A stretch of DNA of 64,000 nt from Xanthomonas sp. GPE 39 (GTDB lineage Bacteria; Pseudomonadota; Gammaproteobacteria; Xanthomonadales; Xanthomonadaceae), in the NCBI RefSeq assembly GCF_000963005.1, contig NZ_JZHZ01000007.1, positions 2,695,138 to 2,759,137 on the forward strand. Reading direction: 5' to 3'. The notes below the pieces were generated by a model, which saw nothing but the letters and a program-made list of their open reading frames with translations, made no database searches and had not been told where the DNA came from. Positions within the stretch are counted from its first letter, which is position 1. Each line of letters begins with the position of its first letter. Positions 43,485 through 55,478 of the stretch are shown one piece after another. The position numbers and the translations under genes were made by a program.

Positions 43485-43527
43485 GAGCAAACGAAAACGC
43501 CCGCCCCCATTACTGGGAGCGGGCCTG
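43485..43527 (-). terminator. Terminator after the Oar-like receptor
   Basis: Read on the minus strand, a stem of six plus three base pairs (43519-43524 with 43499-43504, extended inward by GGG/CCC) is followed by GTTTTCGTTT, a typical rho-independent signal about 40 bases past the receptor stop. Confidence 0.85.
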
Positions 43528-43566
43528 ACAGATCGACGTCGAACCGCGAACGGCGCGATGCCTGGA

Positions 43567-46500
43567 TCAATAGTCGTAGGACAGCGACAACAGCAGGTAA
43601 CGCGGTGCCTGGAAGTAATTGCCCATGCCATACGTATTGAGCACCGTGTACGGGCCAGACTCCCATGTGGCGTACTGCTGGGTCGGCTTGCGCTCGTTCA
43701 ACAGGTTGAACACCTGCAACCCGAACGCCAGCTTCTGGTCCGCGAACGCCGGACGGTAGATCAGACCCAGATCGACCTGCTTGGTCCATGGTGTGCGGCC
43801 CGCATCGCCAGGACGCGAGGGGCTGCCGGCGCAGGTGTGATAAGCCGAGCCGTAACCGATCGGATCACCCGCCGTCGAGCTCTCGTCGGTGCCATTGGCA
43901 CTGAAGTAACCCAGGCAATCGCGCGGCGTACCGGACTGGATACGCAGGTTGGCCGACACCATCCATTCCGGTGCAACCTGATATGCCCCGTAGACCTTCA
44001 ACTGATGACGGCGATCATTCGCCAGATAACCGCCAGCCCATGACATCAACGCCGCCGCGTCCCAGTCCTGGGTCTTGGACACATCGGTTTGACCGATATT
44101 GGACTTCAACTGACCTTCGGTGTTGCCGAAGTTGCGCGACCAGGTGTAGTCGACACGCGTGCTCCACTTGCCATCGAACGGACGCTCCAGATACAGGTTG
44201 ACCGAGGCGTAGTTGCGCTTGGCCGAACTATCGAAGCCCCAGTCGGATTTGCTCATGCTGAACTGGGTGCGTCCACCATTGCTATTGGCAAGACTGTAGG
44301 TGTTCGTCTTGCCCGGATTGAACAGGATGCAGCCCGGGATCGTGACGGTACTGGGATCCACACCCAGCGATTGCAGCTTGGTGCGCATGCGATCCGGATC
44401 ACACACGTCGTCGATGGCCGACTCCAGTTTGCGGTAGGTCGCCTTGGCACCGAAAGCCCACTTCTCGGCGAACGCCTGATCGAAGCCCACGATCAGCTCG
44501 TCCTGGTACATCGACTTCAAATCGGTGGGGGTGAAGGTACGTGGATCCGGCGCAACACCGTACTCGCCGTTTGAGGAAACCGGGCCAGGCCCCAACGCAC
44601 GCAGGCCGGTCGGGTTGCCCTTGGCATCGATGCCGCTATAGGCGAAGTACTCGCTGGTGTAGGTCGACGCCGAAGCGCCACGGATCGCGACGCTGTTGGG
44701 CAACGCCAGAAAATAGCGACCCAGGTTCGCATAGACCTTCAACGAGGAATCGCCATGCACGTCCCAGGTGGCACCGAGACGTGGCGCCCACTGATTACCG
44801 CTATCGACGTAGGGTTTGGCGTCGCTGTTGCTGTTGACGAACTTATCGTTGCGCAAACCCAGCGACAACAACACCTTGTCACTGACCTGCCAGCGATCTT
44901 CGAGGAAGTAGGCTTTTTGCTTGACCGACATCGATGTAGCAGTGCTGAAAATCAGCTTGCGCACATAATAACCGTTACCACCGGGGGCACCGACGCCGAG
45001 CGCAGAATTGATCGGCAGGGCTGGCTGGGACGATTTCGCGTAATACCAGGAATACCCTGGGCCAGTCATGGCCTGACCTTCGTTCTTGGCGGAGTAGTAG
45101 ATATTGTCGAGGCCGAAGGCAAGATCGTGGTTACCCAAGCGGTAATCGAAGTCCAGACGCAGACCGCGGGTCTTGTCCTGACCATCGCGCTTGTTGCGCG
45201 AACCCTGGTTGTTATAGATCGGCTGACCGCCGGTGATCGAGGAATCCTGGAAGACCTGACCGCTCAGATAGGGATCCGAACTGACGATGCCAGGATAATC
45301 CTTATTCTCGAAGGTGCTCTTGCCGTAGGTCGCATTGAAGGTCAGATCGTCGGTCAAATAGCTGGTGTACTTGCCGATGTAATAGGTGCTGTCCTGCTTG
45401 ACGATATTCGGCGCGACCGTCGAATTGCGCGCGCCCTCGGATAGCGTGGCGTAGTCGAAGGCATTGTAGTAACCGCCGGTGCGGTCGTTACTCTTGATCC
45501 CGGTCAGTTCGAGGAGGTTACTGTCGTTGATGTTCCAGTCGATCTTCGTGTAGACCTTGGGTTTGCTCTCGTCGGAATGGTTGCGGGCTAAGACGCCACT
45601 GTCGGACGAATTGGTCCCGACACCATTGATCTTTTCCTGCTCGACCGCAGCGAACAGGAACAGACGATCCTCAATCAACGGGCCGCCAGCGTAGGCGCTG
45701 TATACGTTGCTCCAGGTCGGATTGTCCTTGCCCGAGCGATACAGCGTACCGGCCAATCCGGGTTTCTGATACGCATAGCCGCTGGGCAGGTTGTCATTGG
45801 GGTAGTACACGTCCTTCGGCGACTCGGAGGTTCCGCGTGGACGCCACAGCACCTGCCCGCCAAAGTGCCATTCATTGGTACCGCGCTTACCGATCTGGTT
45901 GATCACGCCACCATCGGAGCGACCATAGCGCGCACTATAGCCGCCGGTATAGACCTCCTGCTGGTCGATCGCACCATAGGGCAAACTCACGCCGCCGATG
46001 TTATTGAGCGGATTGCCGGTGGAGAAGCCGTTGACGTAGTAAGCGTTCTCCGACACGCCAGCACCACCGAAGGACACGGCGTTGCCAAAATAGCCGCTAC
46101 CAGAAACGGCACCGGGTGCCAGCAAAGCAATCGCTTCTGCCGAGCGCGCCAACGGCAGACGCTGCAACTGCTCAGCGGTGATGACCGTGCGCGAGTCGAC
46201 CGTGGTGACGTCCACCGGCGCCACGTTGCTGGCGTTGACCGTCACCGCATCCAGCGTGGAGGTGCCATCTGCTTTAGCGAAGGAGACTTCAGTTCCCGAA
46301 TTCACCCGCAAACCGATGCCCTTGCGCGTATCGATGGCATGACCATCCTTGTTCAAGGTGACGGTATAGGTTCCTACTGGCAGCGAGCCGATATTGAAGC
46401 GGCCGGCACTATCCACCGGGACGGTGCGCGTGAGTCCGGAATCACTCTGGACGGTAATGGTGTCACCCGACGGCGCCGCGCCATAGATGGAACCCGTCGT

Positions 46501-46596
46501 ACTCTGCGCATGAACAACCCCTTGCGTCAGGGCCGCTGCCAGAAACACCGCCAATACGCTTGGACGCACGACACAACGCGGATGGTGCTTGGACAT
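43567..46596 (-). CDS. Oar-like TonB-dependent receptor
   Basis: The 1009-residue outer membrane protein belongs to the OmpA-related (Oar) type of TonB receptors common in xanthomonads. It has a signal peptide (about 1-30, ending VHA), a carboxypeptidase regulatory-like Ig fold (about 35-110, with DSAGRFNIGSLPVGTYTVTL), a TonB plug (SAEAIALLAPGAVSGSGYFG, VNGFSTGNPLNNIGG), a barrel of over 700 residues and a terminal aromatic residue (LSLSYDY). Ligands of this group are mostly unknown. It stands alone with its own upstream AT-rich region and terminator. Confidence 0.94.
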   Translation of the reverse strand: MSKHHPRCVVRPSVLAVFLAAALTQGVVHAQSTTGSIYGAAPSGDTITVQSDSGLTRTVPVDSAGRFNIGSLPVGTYTVTLNKDGHAIDTRKGIGLRVNSGTEVSFAKADGTSTLDAVTVNASNVAPVDVTTVDSRTVITAEQLQRLPLARSAEAIALLAPGAVSGSGYFGNAVSFGGAGVSENAYYVNGFSTGNPLNNIGGVSLPYGAIDQQEVYTGGYSARYGRSDGGVINQIGKRGTNEWHFGGQVLWRPRGTSESPKDVYYPNDNLPSGYAYQKPGLAGTLYRSGKDNPTWSNVYSAYAGGPLIEDRLFLFAAVEQEKINGVGTNSSDSGVLARNHSDESKPKVYTKIDWNINDSNLLELTGIKSNDRTGGYYNAFDYATLSEGARNSTVAPNIVKQDSTYYIGKYTSYLTDDLTFNATYGKSTFENKDYPGIVSSDPYLSGQVFQDSSITGGQPIYNNQGSRNKRDGQDKTRGLRLDFDYRLGNHDLAFGLDNIYYSAKNEGQAMTGPGYSWYYAKSSQPALPINSALGVGAPGGNGYYVRKLIFSTATSMSVKQKAYFLEDRWQVSDKVLLSLGLRNDKFVNSNSDAKPYVDSGNQWAPRLGATWDVHGDSSLKVYANLGRYFLALPNSVAIRGASASTYTSEYFAYSGIDAKGNPTGLRALGPGPVSSNGEYGVAPDPRTFTPTDLKSMYQDELIVGFDQAFAEKWAFGAKATYRKLESAIDDVCDPDRMRTKLQSLGVDPSTVTIPGCILFNPGKTNTYSLANSNGGRTQFSMSKSDWGFDSSAKRNYASVNLYLERPFDGKWSTRVDYTWSRNFGNTEGQLKSNIGQTDVSKTQDWDAAALMSWAGGYLANDRRHQLKVYGAYQVAPEWMVSANLRIQSGTPRDCLGYFSANGTDESSTAGDPIGYGSAYHTCAGSPSRPGDAGRTPWTKQVDLGLIYRPAFADQKLAFGLQVFNLLNERKPTQQYATWESGPYTVLNTYGMGNYFQAPRYLLLSLSYDY

Positions 46597-47098
46597 CTAT
46601 CTCTCTCCCAGAGTAAGTAAGGAAACCTAGAAAAACCTCAGCCGCGCAGCAGCGAGGGGCAAGAAGCTGACGTTTTACCGACAAATTTGTTTCAAGAAAA
46701 ACTTTCATTAATAGGTGATTAATTTAGAGCAAAATCTAGACAAATTTGCAACTCCTATCTCATGACTTCCGAACAAAAATCAGCCAGACCCATAAAGGTG
46801 CAGAACGCAGCAGCAAGCGACATTTCGCACCACCGCGAAGCATTAATTGATGAATACGTGGAGTGGGCTCGGCCATGGGATGGGAGCGACGGCCACGGCA
46901 AGCCCAAGGTGAGCAACACAGGATGCAGCGCGGATGCACGCACGCAGCACTACAGGGTGTAGCGATAGCGCCTAGATCATGCGCTAGCGGAATCCGGCAG
47001 AGCGGACAATCTGCTGACGAAACCGGGCACACGAAAGCCGCGTGCATTTTTGCCGCGCATGGCTCGCGGCAAGACACACACTCACCATGATGGTGCGC
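46597..47098. promoter_or_regulatory. 502-base upstream region of the Oar-like receptor
   Basis: No credible gene is seen; a 66-codon plus-strand frame at 46762 has no family resemblance. The part next to the receptor (46672-46760) is AT-rich and contains two copies of GACAAATTTG (46680-46689 and 46739-46748). On the minus strand TTGCAA, 17 bases, then TCTAAA is a possible promoter within it. It is best read as the receptor's control region. Confidence 0.45.
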
Positions 47099-47569
47099 TC
47101 AGGCGCGATGGTAGGGATGGTTGGCCAGCATCGCCGCGGCACGGTACAACTGCTCGGCCACGATCAGCCGCACCAGCATGTGCGGCAGGGTCAGCGGCCC
47201 CAGCGACCAGGATTCATCGGCAGCCGCCAGCACCTTGCTGCAATGGCCCTCGGGGCCACCGATCAGCAACGCCAGATCGCGGCCCTGCCCACGCCAGTGC
47301 TCCATCCGCTGCGCCAATTGTTCGGAACTGTGCTGCTTGCCGGGCACATCCAGAGCAACCACCAACGCACTCTTGGGCAATGCTGCGAGCACACGGCGCC
47401 CTTCGTCCTCGATCGCGCGTTGCGCATCGCGGCCCTTGCCGCGCAGTCCTGGCTCGATTTCCACCAACTCCAGCGGCAGCCAGTGCGACAGACGCTTGCG
47501 GTATTCGGCAAACCCCTGGGCTACCCAGGCCGGGGCACGTTCACCGGTGGCGATGAGGCGCGCCTTCAT
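47099..47569 (-). CDS. rlmH: RlmH, 23S rRNA pseudouridine-1915 N3-methyltransferase
   Basis: RlmH is a SPOUT methyltransferase that modifies Psi1915 in the 70S ribosome. The 156-residue protein has the family C-terminal knot with LLIGGPEGHCSKVLAAADESWSLGPLTLPHMLVRLIVAEQLYRA and ends with NHPYHRA. The ATG at 47569 begins MKARLIATGER, the usual start. It follows the J-domain-like gene by 25 bases; in many bacteria rsfS and rlmH are directly adjacent, so the J-like gene lies between them. Confidence 0.97.
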   Translation of the reverse strand: MKARLIATGERAPAWVAQGFAEYRKRLSHWLPLELVEIEPGLRGKGRDAQRAIEDEGRRVLAALPKSALVVALDVPGKQHSSEQLAQRMEHWRGQGRDLALLIGGPEGHCSKVLAAADESWSLGPLTLPHMLVRLIVAEQLYRAAAMLANHPYHRA

Positions 47570-47594
47570 CGCCGCAAGCCGACCATGCACACCA

Positions 47595-48755
47595 TCAGCG
47601 TTCGCACGCGAACATCGCATCCAGCATGGCTGCGGCGCGTGCCTGTTCCTGCATGTGCGCACGCTGCCATTTGAGCCATTGCTTGAACGTGGCAGGCTGC
47701 CGAACAGCGGCACATTCGTCGGCATAGTCGCGGCACTCCTGCTGCAACTGGCGCTTGATCTGCGCCATCAAGGCGTCCAGACGTTGCGGTTGTGGTCGGA
47801 GCGCTTCGGCCAGGCCATAGCGGCCCATGAAGGCATCGACCAACTGCGCCAATTCCTGTTCGATTTGCTTCAACTGCGCGGCCAGCATGCTGTTGTAGTC
47901 GCGAATCTGTTGCTCAGCCATGGCAGCGACTCCGGCTTGATCGAGTTGACCAATCTGCAGTTGCAATTCCAGCAGGGCCAGCAGATCGTCATCGCGATAG
48001 GCGCCGTTGAGCCGCTGCATCAGCGCGGTCTTGCGTTCGCGCTGCTGCGGGTCCGGCTCACGATCCGGATGCAGCGCGGCGACCAGATTGCGGTACAGCA
48101 CGCGCAGGGTCTGTTGCGGATCGAGCAGCGGGCCCGCCGCCGATGCCTTGCGCACACCGGCACGACGTGCCTTGGCGCGCTGCTGCGCGCGCCCGGCCGC
48201 ATGCGCCTGCTGCTCCTGAACGCGTTGCTGGATTTGCGCGTACAGAGCCTCGGGAGACTGGACATACTCCAGCTCCTCCTCGGTCAGGCCGAACTGTGCG
48301 CCGATCAACGACTTCAACCTCGCATCGGACTCGGCCACTGGCTGATCGAAAGCCACCTCACTGTGGCGGTCATAGACCGATTTCAGATCGTCGAAACCAC
48401 CTTCCTCGATGAGCAAAACGGCGAGTTCGCAGATCGCATCGGACAGATCGGCCCGGTCGCGTTTGCTCAGCTTGTAGGCGACATGGGCTGCATCCAGTTC
48501 CAGCACCAGTTGCGCCTGCGCCGCATCGCGCGCTTGCAGCAATGGCTCGACCTGTTCGTGATAGCGCTGCTCCCAACGCGGCAACGCCTCGTGCCAGGCA
48601 CGCAATTGCAGGCGGGTTTTTTCAAGACGTTCGACCAGCGTATTGAAGCGCTTGCGCGCCGGGGTCGAGCGTGGCTCGCCCTCGCTCGCGCGTAGCCGCA
48701 CAACGGGCAGTATCTGGCCGCCAGCGGCATGCAAGCCGTCCTGGCGTTTAGGCAT
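47595..48755 (-). CDS. J-domain-like helical protein
   Basis: The 386-residue protein is almost entirely helical and rich in Gln, Ala, Leu and charged residues. At 218-253 it has [22 protein letters not shown] with an HPD tripeptide (229-231) and a following helix ending [10 protein letters not shown], which resembles the HPD loop and last helices of a DnaJ domain, but in the middle of the protein rather than at an end. No zinc-finger or C-terminal DnaJ domains are present. A role as an Hsp70 co-chaperone is possible but not proven. The ATG at 48755 overlaps the rsfS stop by eight bases, and rlmH follows, so it is within the rsfS-rlmH unit. Confidence 0.8.
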   Translation of the reverse strand: MPKRQDGLHAAGGQILPVVRLRASEGEPRSTPARKRFNTLVERLEKTRLQLRAWHEALPRWEQRYHEQVEPLLQARDAAQAQLVLELDAAHVAYKLSKRDRADLSDAICELAVLLIEEGGFDDLKSVYDRHSEVAFDQPVAESDARLKSLIGAQFGLTEEELEYVQSPEALYAQIQQRVQEQQAHAAGRAQQRAKARRAGVRKASAAGPLLDPQQTLRVLYRNLVAALHPDREPDPQQRERKTALMQRLNGAYRDDDLLALLELQLQIGQLDQAGVAAMAEQQIRDYNSMLAAQLKQIEQELAQLVDAFMGRYGLAEALRPQPQRLDALMAQIKRQLQQECRDYADECAAVRQPATFKQWLKWQRAHMQEQARAAAMLDAMFACER

Positions 48756-49164
48756 CGCCGGCCGCATTCTCGTCGGCATCGCTCGGCGGCTGGTCGCCAA
48801 CCGTCCATAGCCGTTCCAACGCATAGAATTCGCGCACGCGCGGCAGCATCACATGTACCACCACATCGCCGAGATCGACCAACACCCATTCGGCTTCGCG
48901 CTCGCCTTCCACGCCCAGCGGCATCAGCTCCAGACGCTTGGCGTACTTGACGACTTCATCGGCGATCGACTTGACGTGGCGCGTGGAGGTGCCGGAGACG
49001 ATCACCAGGTAATCGGTGACGCTGGACTTGCCGCGCACATCGATTTCCACCACGTCTTTGGCTTTGAGTTCCTCCACTGCCTCGCGAACGTGGGCAAGCA
49101 GGACCGGCAGCGGTGGCGGTGGGTTCGGGACTTGGGTCTTGATAACGTGGGCTTGACTGGACAA
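48748..49164 (-). CDS. rsfS: RsfS, ribosomal silencing factor
   Basis: RsfS binds L14 on the large subunit and blocks subunit joining under starvation. The core [38 protein letters not shown] and [29 protein letters not shown] is typical. The start is unclear. I used a TTG at 49164, giving 138 residues; an ATG at 49239 would give 163 residues and overlap nadD by 20 bases, but its extra residues do not resemble the family. It lies between nadD and the J-like gene in a continuous minus-strand run. Confidence 0.88.
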   Translation of the reverse strand: MSSQAHVIKTQVPNPPPPLPVLLAHVREAVEELKAKDVVEIDVRGKSSVTDYLVIVSGTSTRHVKSIADEVVKYAKRLELMPLGVEGEREAEWVLVDLGDVVVHVMLPRVREFYALERLWTVGDQPPSDADENAAGDA

Positions 49165-49219
49165 AGCGGCGAACTCGATGGAATGGGAAAAGTATAGGGG
49201 AGCCTGCGACGAAGCGTAT

Positions 49220-49888
49220 TCAGCCGACTGTGGCGGCATCTGCCGCATACAAACGGTGAGTGCGGATGTAATCGGCAACCGACGCCGGCAGCAATGCCTG
49301 CCAATCACCGCCAGCGGCCAGGCATGCGCGCACTTGGCTGGCCGATTCGCTACGCAGCGGCTGCCGCAGACACCACAACAGGCCACCCGGCGCAGCGGCC
49401 AACGCCTGCGGCGAAGCAGCCCAACGCCCAGCCAACGCCTGCGTCAGCGCTGCCGGCAGTGCCTGCTCCCAGCCAGTACCAGCACGGTCGGCAACCACCA
49501 GATGGGCCGCATCGAGCAGCACGCGCCATTCGCGCCATCCGGTGAAGCCGACCAGGCTGTCGGCACCGATCAGCAAAGCCAGCGGTGCGTCGGCGCCGAG
49601 TTGAGCACGTAGTTCGCGCACCGTCTCGATACTGTAGGACGCCACGCCGGGCTGAGCCAAGGCGCGGCGCACTTCGCGCAGATCCAGCAGCACCTGCGGC
49701 TCATCGGCGATCGCCAGTGCCAACATCGCACAGCGTTGCTGCGCAGTGGCGCCCGGCGCGGGGCGATGTGGCGGATCGGCGGCCGGCATCATCCGCACGG
49801 GGACGCCAAGCGCATCGCGCGCCGCACGGGCGATCGCCAAATGTCCGTTGTGGACCGGATCGAACGTGCCGCCATAGATGAGGTGCAA
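49220..49888 (-). CDS. nadD: NadD, nicotinate-nucleotide adenylyltransferase
   Basis: NadD makes deamido-NAD from nicotinate mononucleotide and ATP. The protein has the nucleotidyltransferase motif [18 protein letters not shown] just after the start and SxxxxR-like [14 protein letters not shown] at the end. The TTG at 49888 gives [10 protein letters not shown] with 222 residues, a normal length. The alternative ATG at 50041 overlaps the holA stop as ATGA but would add about 50 residues encoded by GC-rich repeat sequence, so it is probably accidental. It follows holA and precedes rsfS, as in many gammaproteobacteria. Confidence 0.9.
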   Translation of the reverse strand: MHLIYGGTFDPVHNGHLAIARAARDALGVPVRMMPAADPPHRPAPGATAQQRCAMLALAIADEPQVLLDLREVRRALAQPGVASYSIETVRELRAQLGADAPLALLIGADSLVGFTGWREWRVLLDAAHLVVADRAGTGWEQALPAALTQALAGRWAASPQALAAAPGGLLWCLRQPLRSESASQVRACLAAGGDWQALLPASVADYIRTHRLYAADAATVG

Positions 49889-49984
49889 CCCCTGCGTGGC
49901 AGAGCCCGATACGCCTTCCGCACAGCGACCCGGCGATGCGCGGGGCACGGCACCTGTGGTGTCGGCGCCAGCGATGTTCGTGCT

Positions 49985-50035
49985 TTCGGGAGTCCCGCTC
50001 TCCCGGGTCTGCGGTGCCGGGTCCCGGGGCCCGGC
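49985..50035. repeat. GC-rich heptamer repeat copy between holA and nadD
   Basis: CGGGAGTCCCG (49987-49997), TCCCGGGTC and CCGGGTCCCGGGGCCCGG segments resemble the repeat at 40405-40435 and occupy the holA-nadD junction. Confidence 0.6.
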
Positions 50036-50037
50036 TT

Positions 50038-51072
50038 TCATACCACCAACAACCGCACCGCAGGCGCCTCGGCGACCGCCAGCAACAGGCGTTCCAGCGC
50101 GACCCAGGCATCGCCATCGGCACGCCCCTTGGCGATGCGGTCGATACGTCCAGCCTCGACGACGAAGCGCTCCCAGCGGCGCGGCGCGCCATGGCGTTGC
50201 AAAGCGCGCTTGAACGGCGCCTGCCGCGCTTCCCAAATGCCCTGCGCCTTCATCTCCGCCGCCAGATTGCCACCGGCCGCCTGCACCTTGGCCAGCACCG
50301 CCGTGCGCAGCAGTTCCTTGATCAGAATCGGTAGCAACGCCGCCACCGCCTCGCCTTCGGCGCGCAGACCGGCGAGCATGCGCCGCAGCGCCGACGCCTG
50401 ACCGCCCAAGGTGGCCTCGGCCAGCCGGAATACGTCGTAGCGCGCCGCATCGGCGACCAGCAACTCCATCGCCGCCACGTCCAGCCCCTGTCCATCACTC
50501 AACAAAGCCAGTTTGTCGATTTCCTGCGCCGCCGCCAGCAGATTGCCCTCGACCCGCTCGGCCAGCCGCTGCACCGCGCCGGCATCGGCACGCAGGCCCT
50601 TGCCGCGCAAGCGCCGCTCGATCCAATCGCCCAATTCGTGCGGTTTGATCGCCCAAGCCACCGCGATCACGCCGATGCGCCCGACCGCGTCAGCCCATTT
50701 ACCCTGGTGCGCCTTGCTCCACTCGTTGCAGGTGATCAGCAACACTACGTCCGGCGGCGGATCGGCGCAGAACGCGGCGATCACCTCGCTCCCCTCCTTG
50801 CCGGGCTTGCCGCTGGGCAAGCGCAACTCGATCAGCCGTCGCGGGCTGAACAGGCTGGGAGAATTGAAGCTGGAATAGAGTTGGTCCCAGTCGAAGTCGC
50901 GTCCATCGGCATCGAACACCTCGCGCTCGCCGATGCCGGCGGCGCGCGCACGGGCACGCACCGCATCGGCGGCCTCCAGCACGCGCAAGGTCTCCGGGCC
51001 GGCGATCAGGTAGACCGGATGCAGCGGCTGCGTGGCAGGCTGGGTGAGCAGTTGTTCGGGACGCAGTTCCAT
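50038..51072 (-). CDS. holA: DNA polymerase III delta subunit
   Basis: HolA is the clamp-loader subunit that opens the beta clamp. The 344-residue protein starts with MELRPEQLL and the nearby VYLIAGPETLRVLEAADAVRARA, contains the LYSSFNSPSLFSPRRLIELRLPSGKPGKEG stretch of the clamp-interaction region, and ends with the helical collar domain (LERLLLAV). The order lptE-holA-nadD-rsfS is conserved in gammaproteobacteria, and the match to that order supports the call. Confidence 0.96.
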   Translation of the reverse strand: MELRPEQLLTQPATQPLHPVYLIAGPETLRVLEAADAVRARARAAGIGEREVFDADGRDFDWDQLYSSFNSPSLFSPRRLIELRLPSGKPGKEGSEVIAAFCADPPPDVVLLITCNEWSKAHQGKWADAVGRIGVIAVAWAIKPHELGDWIERRLRGKGLRADAGAVQRLAERVEGNLLAAAQEIDKLALLSDGQGLDVAAMELLVADAARYDVFRLAEATLGGQASALRRMLAGLRAEGEAVAALLPILIKELLRTAVLAKVQAAGGNLAAEMKAQGIWEARQAPFKRALQRHGAPRRWERFVVEAGRIDRIAKGRADGDAWVALERLLLAVAEAPAVRLLVV

Positions 51073-51179
51073 GACGACAGCCTACGCCGTAGCGGTGTGG
51101 CGCACGCAACCGATCATCGGCACGGCGACGACGCCAGACAATGCCTGCACCGCGCGCAGCGGCGACAGCCGGCAGACGC

Positions 51180-51764
51180 TCAAGGCTGCGGCGAAGGCGC
51201 CGGCTTGCCTTCGACCGGTGTACCGGTGGCGGCTGGCGGCGCAGCGTTGATGTTCTTGCCCGCGCGCACTTCCGCACGCACCACGCTGTCGATCCGGCGC
51301 AACATCGAGGCCGACATCTCCCGACGCAACTCGTCGGCAAGGATCTCGCGCTCGGTGGTGGTGCCGGTGGCATCGGCAGGCGGTGCCACGTAGTCGCGCG
51401 ACAACTCGATCACCTGCTGCGGCACCAGCACGCTGCCGTCGGCCCGACGGAACAGGAAGATCGCCGCATAGCGCAGACTGAACTCCTGCGCACGGCCTTG
51501 GGCGTCAAGCGCGATCGGTAAGTCGCCCCAGCGCTCGGACAGCACTTCCAACCGCGCCACGTCCGTGTCGACGTCCTTCGGCGCGATCTGCGCACCGGCT
51601 GCGCGCAGGCCGCGCTGGAGCAGTTTGGCCAACTCGCTGTAGGGCGCCGAGGACACCACTTTGACTGCGTGCGTATCCGCCGGCAGGGTCAGCTTGTCGC
51701 GCAGGTGGAAGCCGCAGGCCGCCAGGGAGACTACGAAGACAAGGGCAAGCAGGAGTCGGGTCAT
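51180..51764 (-). CDS. lptE: LptE (RlpB), LPS assembly lipoprotein
   Basis: LptE is the outer membrane lipoprotein that plugs and assists LptD in inserting lipopolysaccharide. The 194-residue protein has a lipoprotein signal with lipobox LAAC (about 15-18) followed by GFHLRDKLTLP, the usual LptE start, and a beta-alpha fold. It has a Pro/Ala-rich tail. It lies between leuS and holA, as in E. coli. A GTG two codons upstream is a minor start alternative. Confidence 0.95.
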   Translation of the reverse strand: MTRLLLALVFVVSLAACGFHLRDKLTLPADTHAVKVVSSAPYSELAKLLQRGLRAAGAQIAPKDVDTDVARLEVLSERWGDLPIALDAQGRAQEFSLRYAAIFLFRRADGSVLVPQQVIELSRDYVAPPADATGTTTEREILADELRREMSASMLRRIDSVVRAEVRAGKNINAAPPAATGTPVEGKPAPSPQP

Positions 51765-51910
51765 GGACACAGTCTGGAGGAGCTGATGGGGCGCGGCAAC
51801 AGGCGACTAGCCTGCCCGATGGCGCGTGAACGCGGGTTGAGACACGCCGCGCCACGCGAATGCGGCCAAGGCACGCAAACCTAGCGCGACAGCGCCCGCG
51901 CCGCGCGGAC

Positions 51911-54586
<2,676 letters not shown>

Positions 54587-54697
54587 CTAAGGGTACCGTA
54601 GCGCGGCAAGCCGCTCCAATCCCGGACGACAGACGGCACCCACACGGCAGCTCATCAACGACGCCTTGCTCACCACAGCATGACAAGTTTCCACGGC

Positions 54698-55321
54698 TCA
54701 ACGGCGCTGCGGTGGCGCCTGCGGGCCAGGCCAGCAGGCCAATAGCGCCAGCCATCCCCACCACAGTATGAACACCAGCCGTTGCGCCAACGGCGGCGAC
54801 AACAGTCGATCCAAGGCAAAGGCACCCAGCGCGGCCAACAGCGCAACCGCCAGCGCGAAGGTCGCCCAGACGCGCGCGGCGGGATCGCGATAGGCACCGA
54901 CGCCCAACAGAGCCGCCGACGCCACCAGCGCCACCACCCACAGCAACCAAGCACTGGCGTGCATTTGCGTGGCGTGCGACTCCAGATCGAGCGGATCCAA
55001 CGGCAACAGGCCGATGCAGGCAAACGCAAGCCCGGCCAGCAATAACACCTGCCCGCCCACACGCAACGACCAGATCGCGCCACGACCAGCCTGCAGCAGC
55101 AGACGCAGCGCCAGCACAATCGCCAACGCCCCAGGCAGCACGAAGGCCAGCAGATTGAAGGCCCAGGCATGTGGAATCCCGCGCGCACCCAGCAGGGCCA
55201 GCGGATGCGACCACGGTAAATAGCCGGGCAAGGCCATGCCGAACCCCACCATCGCCGCAACCGCGCCGAGTGCCAGCAAGGGACCGACCCAGCGCAGCAC
55301 GCATTCGCCCATCTTCATCAT
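54698..55321 (-). CDS. DUF998-like membrane protein
   Basis: The 207-residue product has six membrane segments with short loops and resembles the DUF998 family (ALLGARGIPHAWAFNLLAFVLPG, LLPLDPLDLESHATQMHASAWLLW). Function is unknown. It is divergent from the CnoX-like gene and 145 bases upstream of leuS. Confidence 0.75.
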   Translation of the reverse strand: MMKMGECVLRWVGPLLALGAVAAMVGFGMALPGYLPWSHPLALLGARGIPHAWAFNLLAFVLPGALAIVLALRLLLQAGRGAIWSLRVGGQVLLLAGLAFACIGLLPLDPLDLESHATQMHASAWLLWVVALVASAALLGVGAYRDPAARVWATFALAVALLAALGAFALDRLLSPPLAQRLVFILWWGWLALLACWPGPQAPPQRR

Positions 55322-55478
55322 TGCTCGCTCCCGCGCCCTACGCCGCTACTGCCAGAATCCGCATAGTGTGGCGGTTGTCGGCCACCCCGACATCACATGA
55401 CATGCCGCGACCGCTCTTGCATCGGCGCGGAGCTGCCACCATGAAGAAGCCATCCTCCTGCCTGACACTGATGCCTCT

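Noticed and set aside
46762-46962. 66-codon plus-strand frame upstream of the Oar-like receptor
   Set aside because: No Shine-Dalgarno and no resemblance to a known protein; composition looks non-coding.
49889-50041. N-terminal extension of NadD starting at the ATG that overlaps holA
   Set aside because: The added residues are encoded by GC-rich repeat DNA and do not resemble NadD; the fold starts at [10 protein letters not shown].
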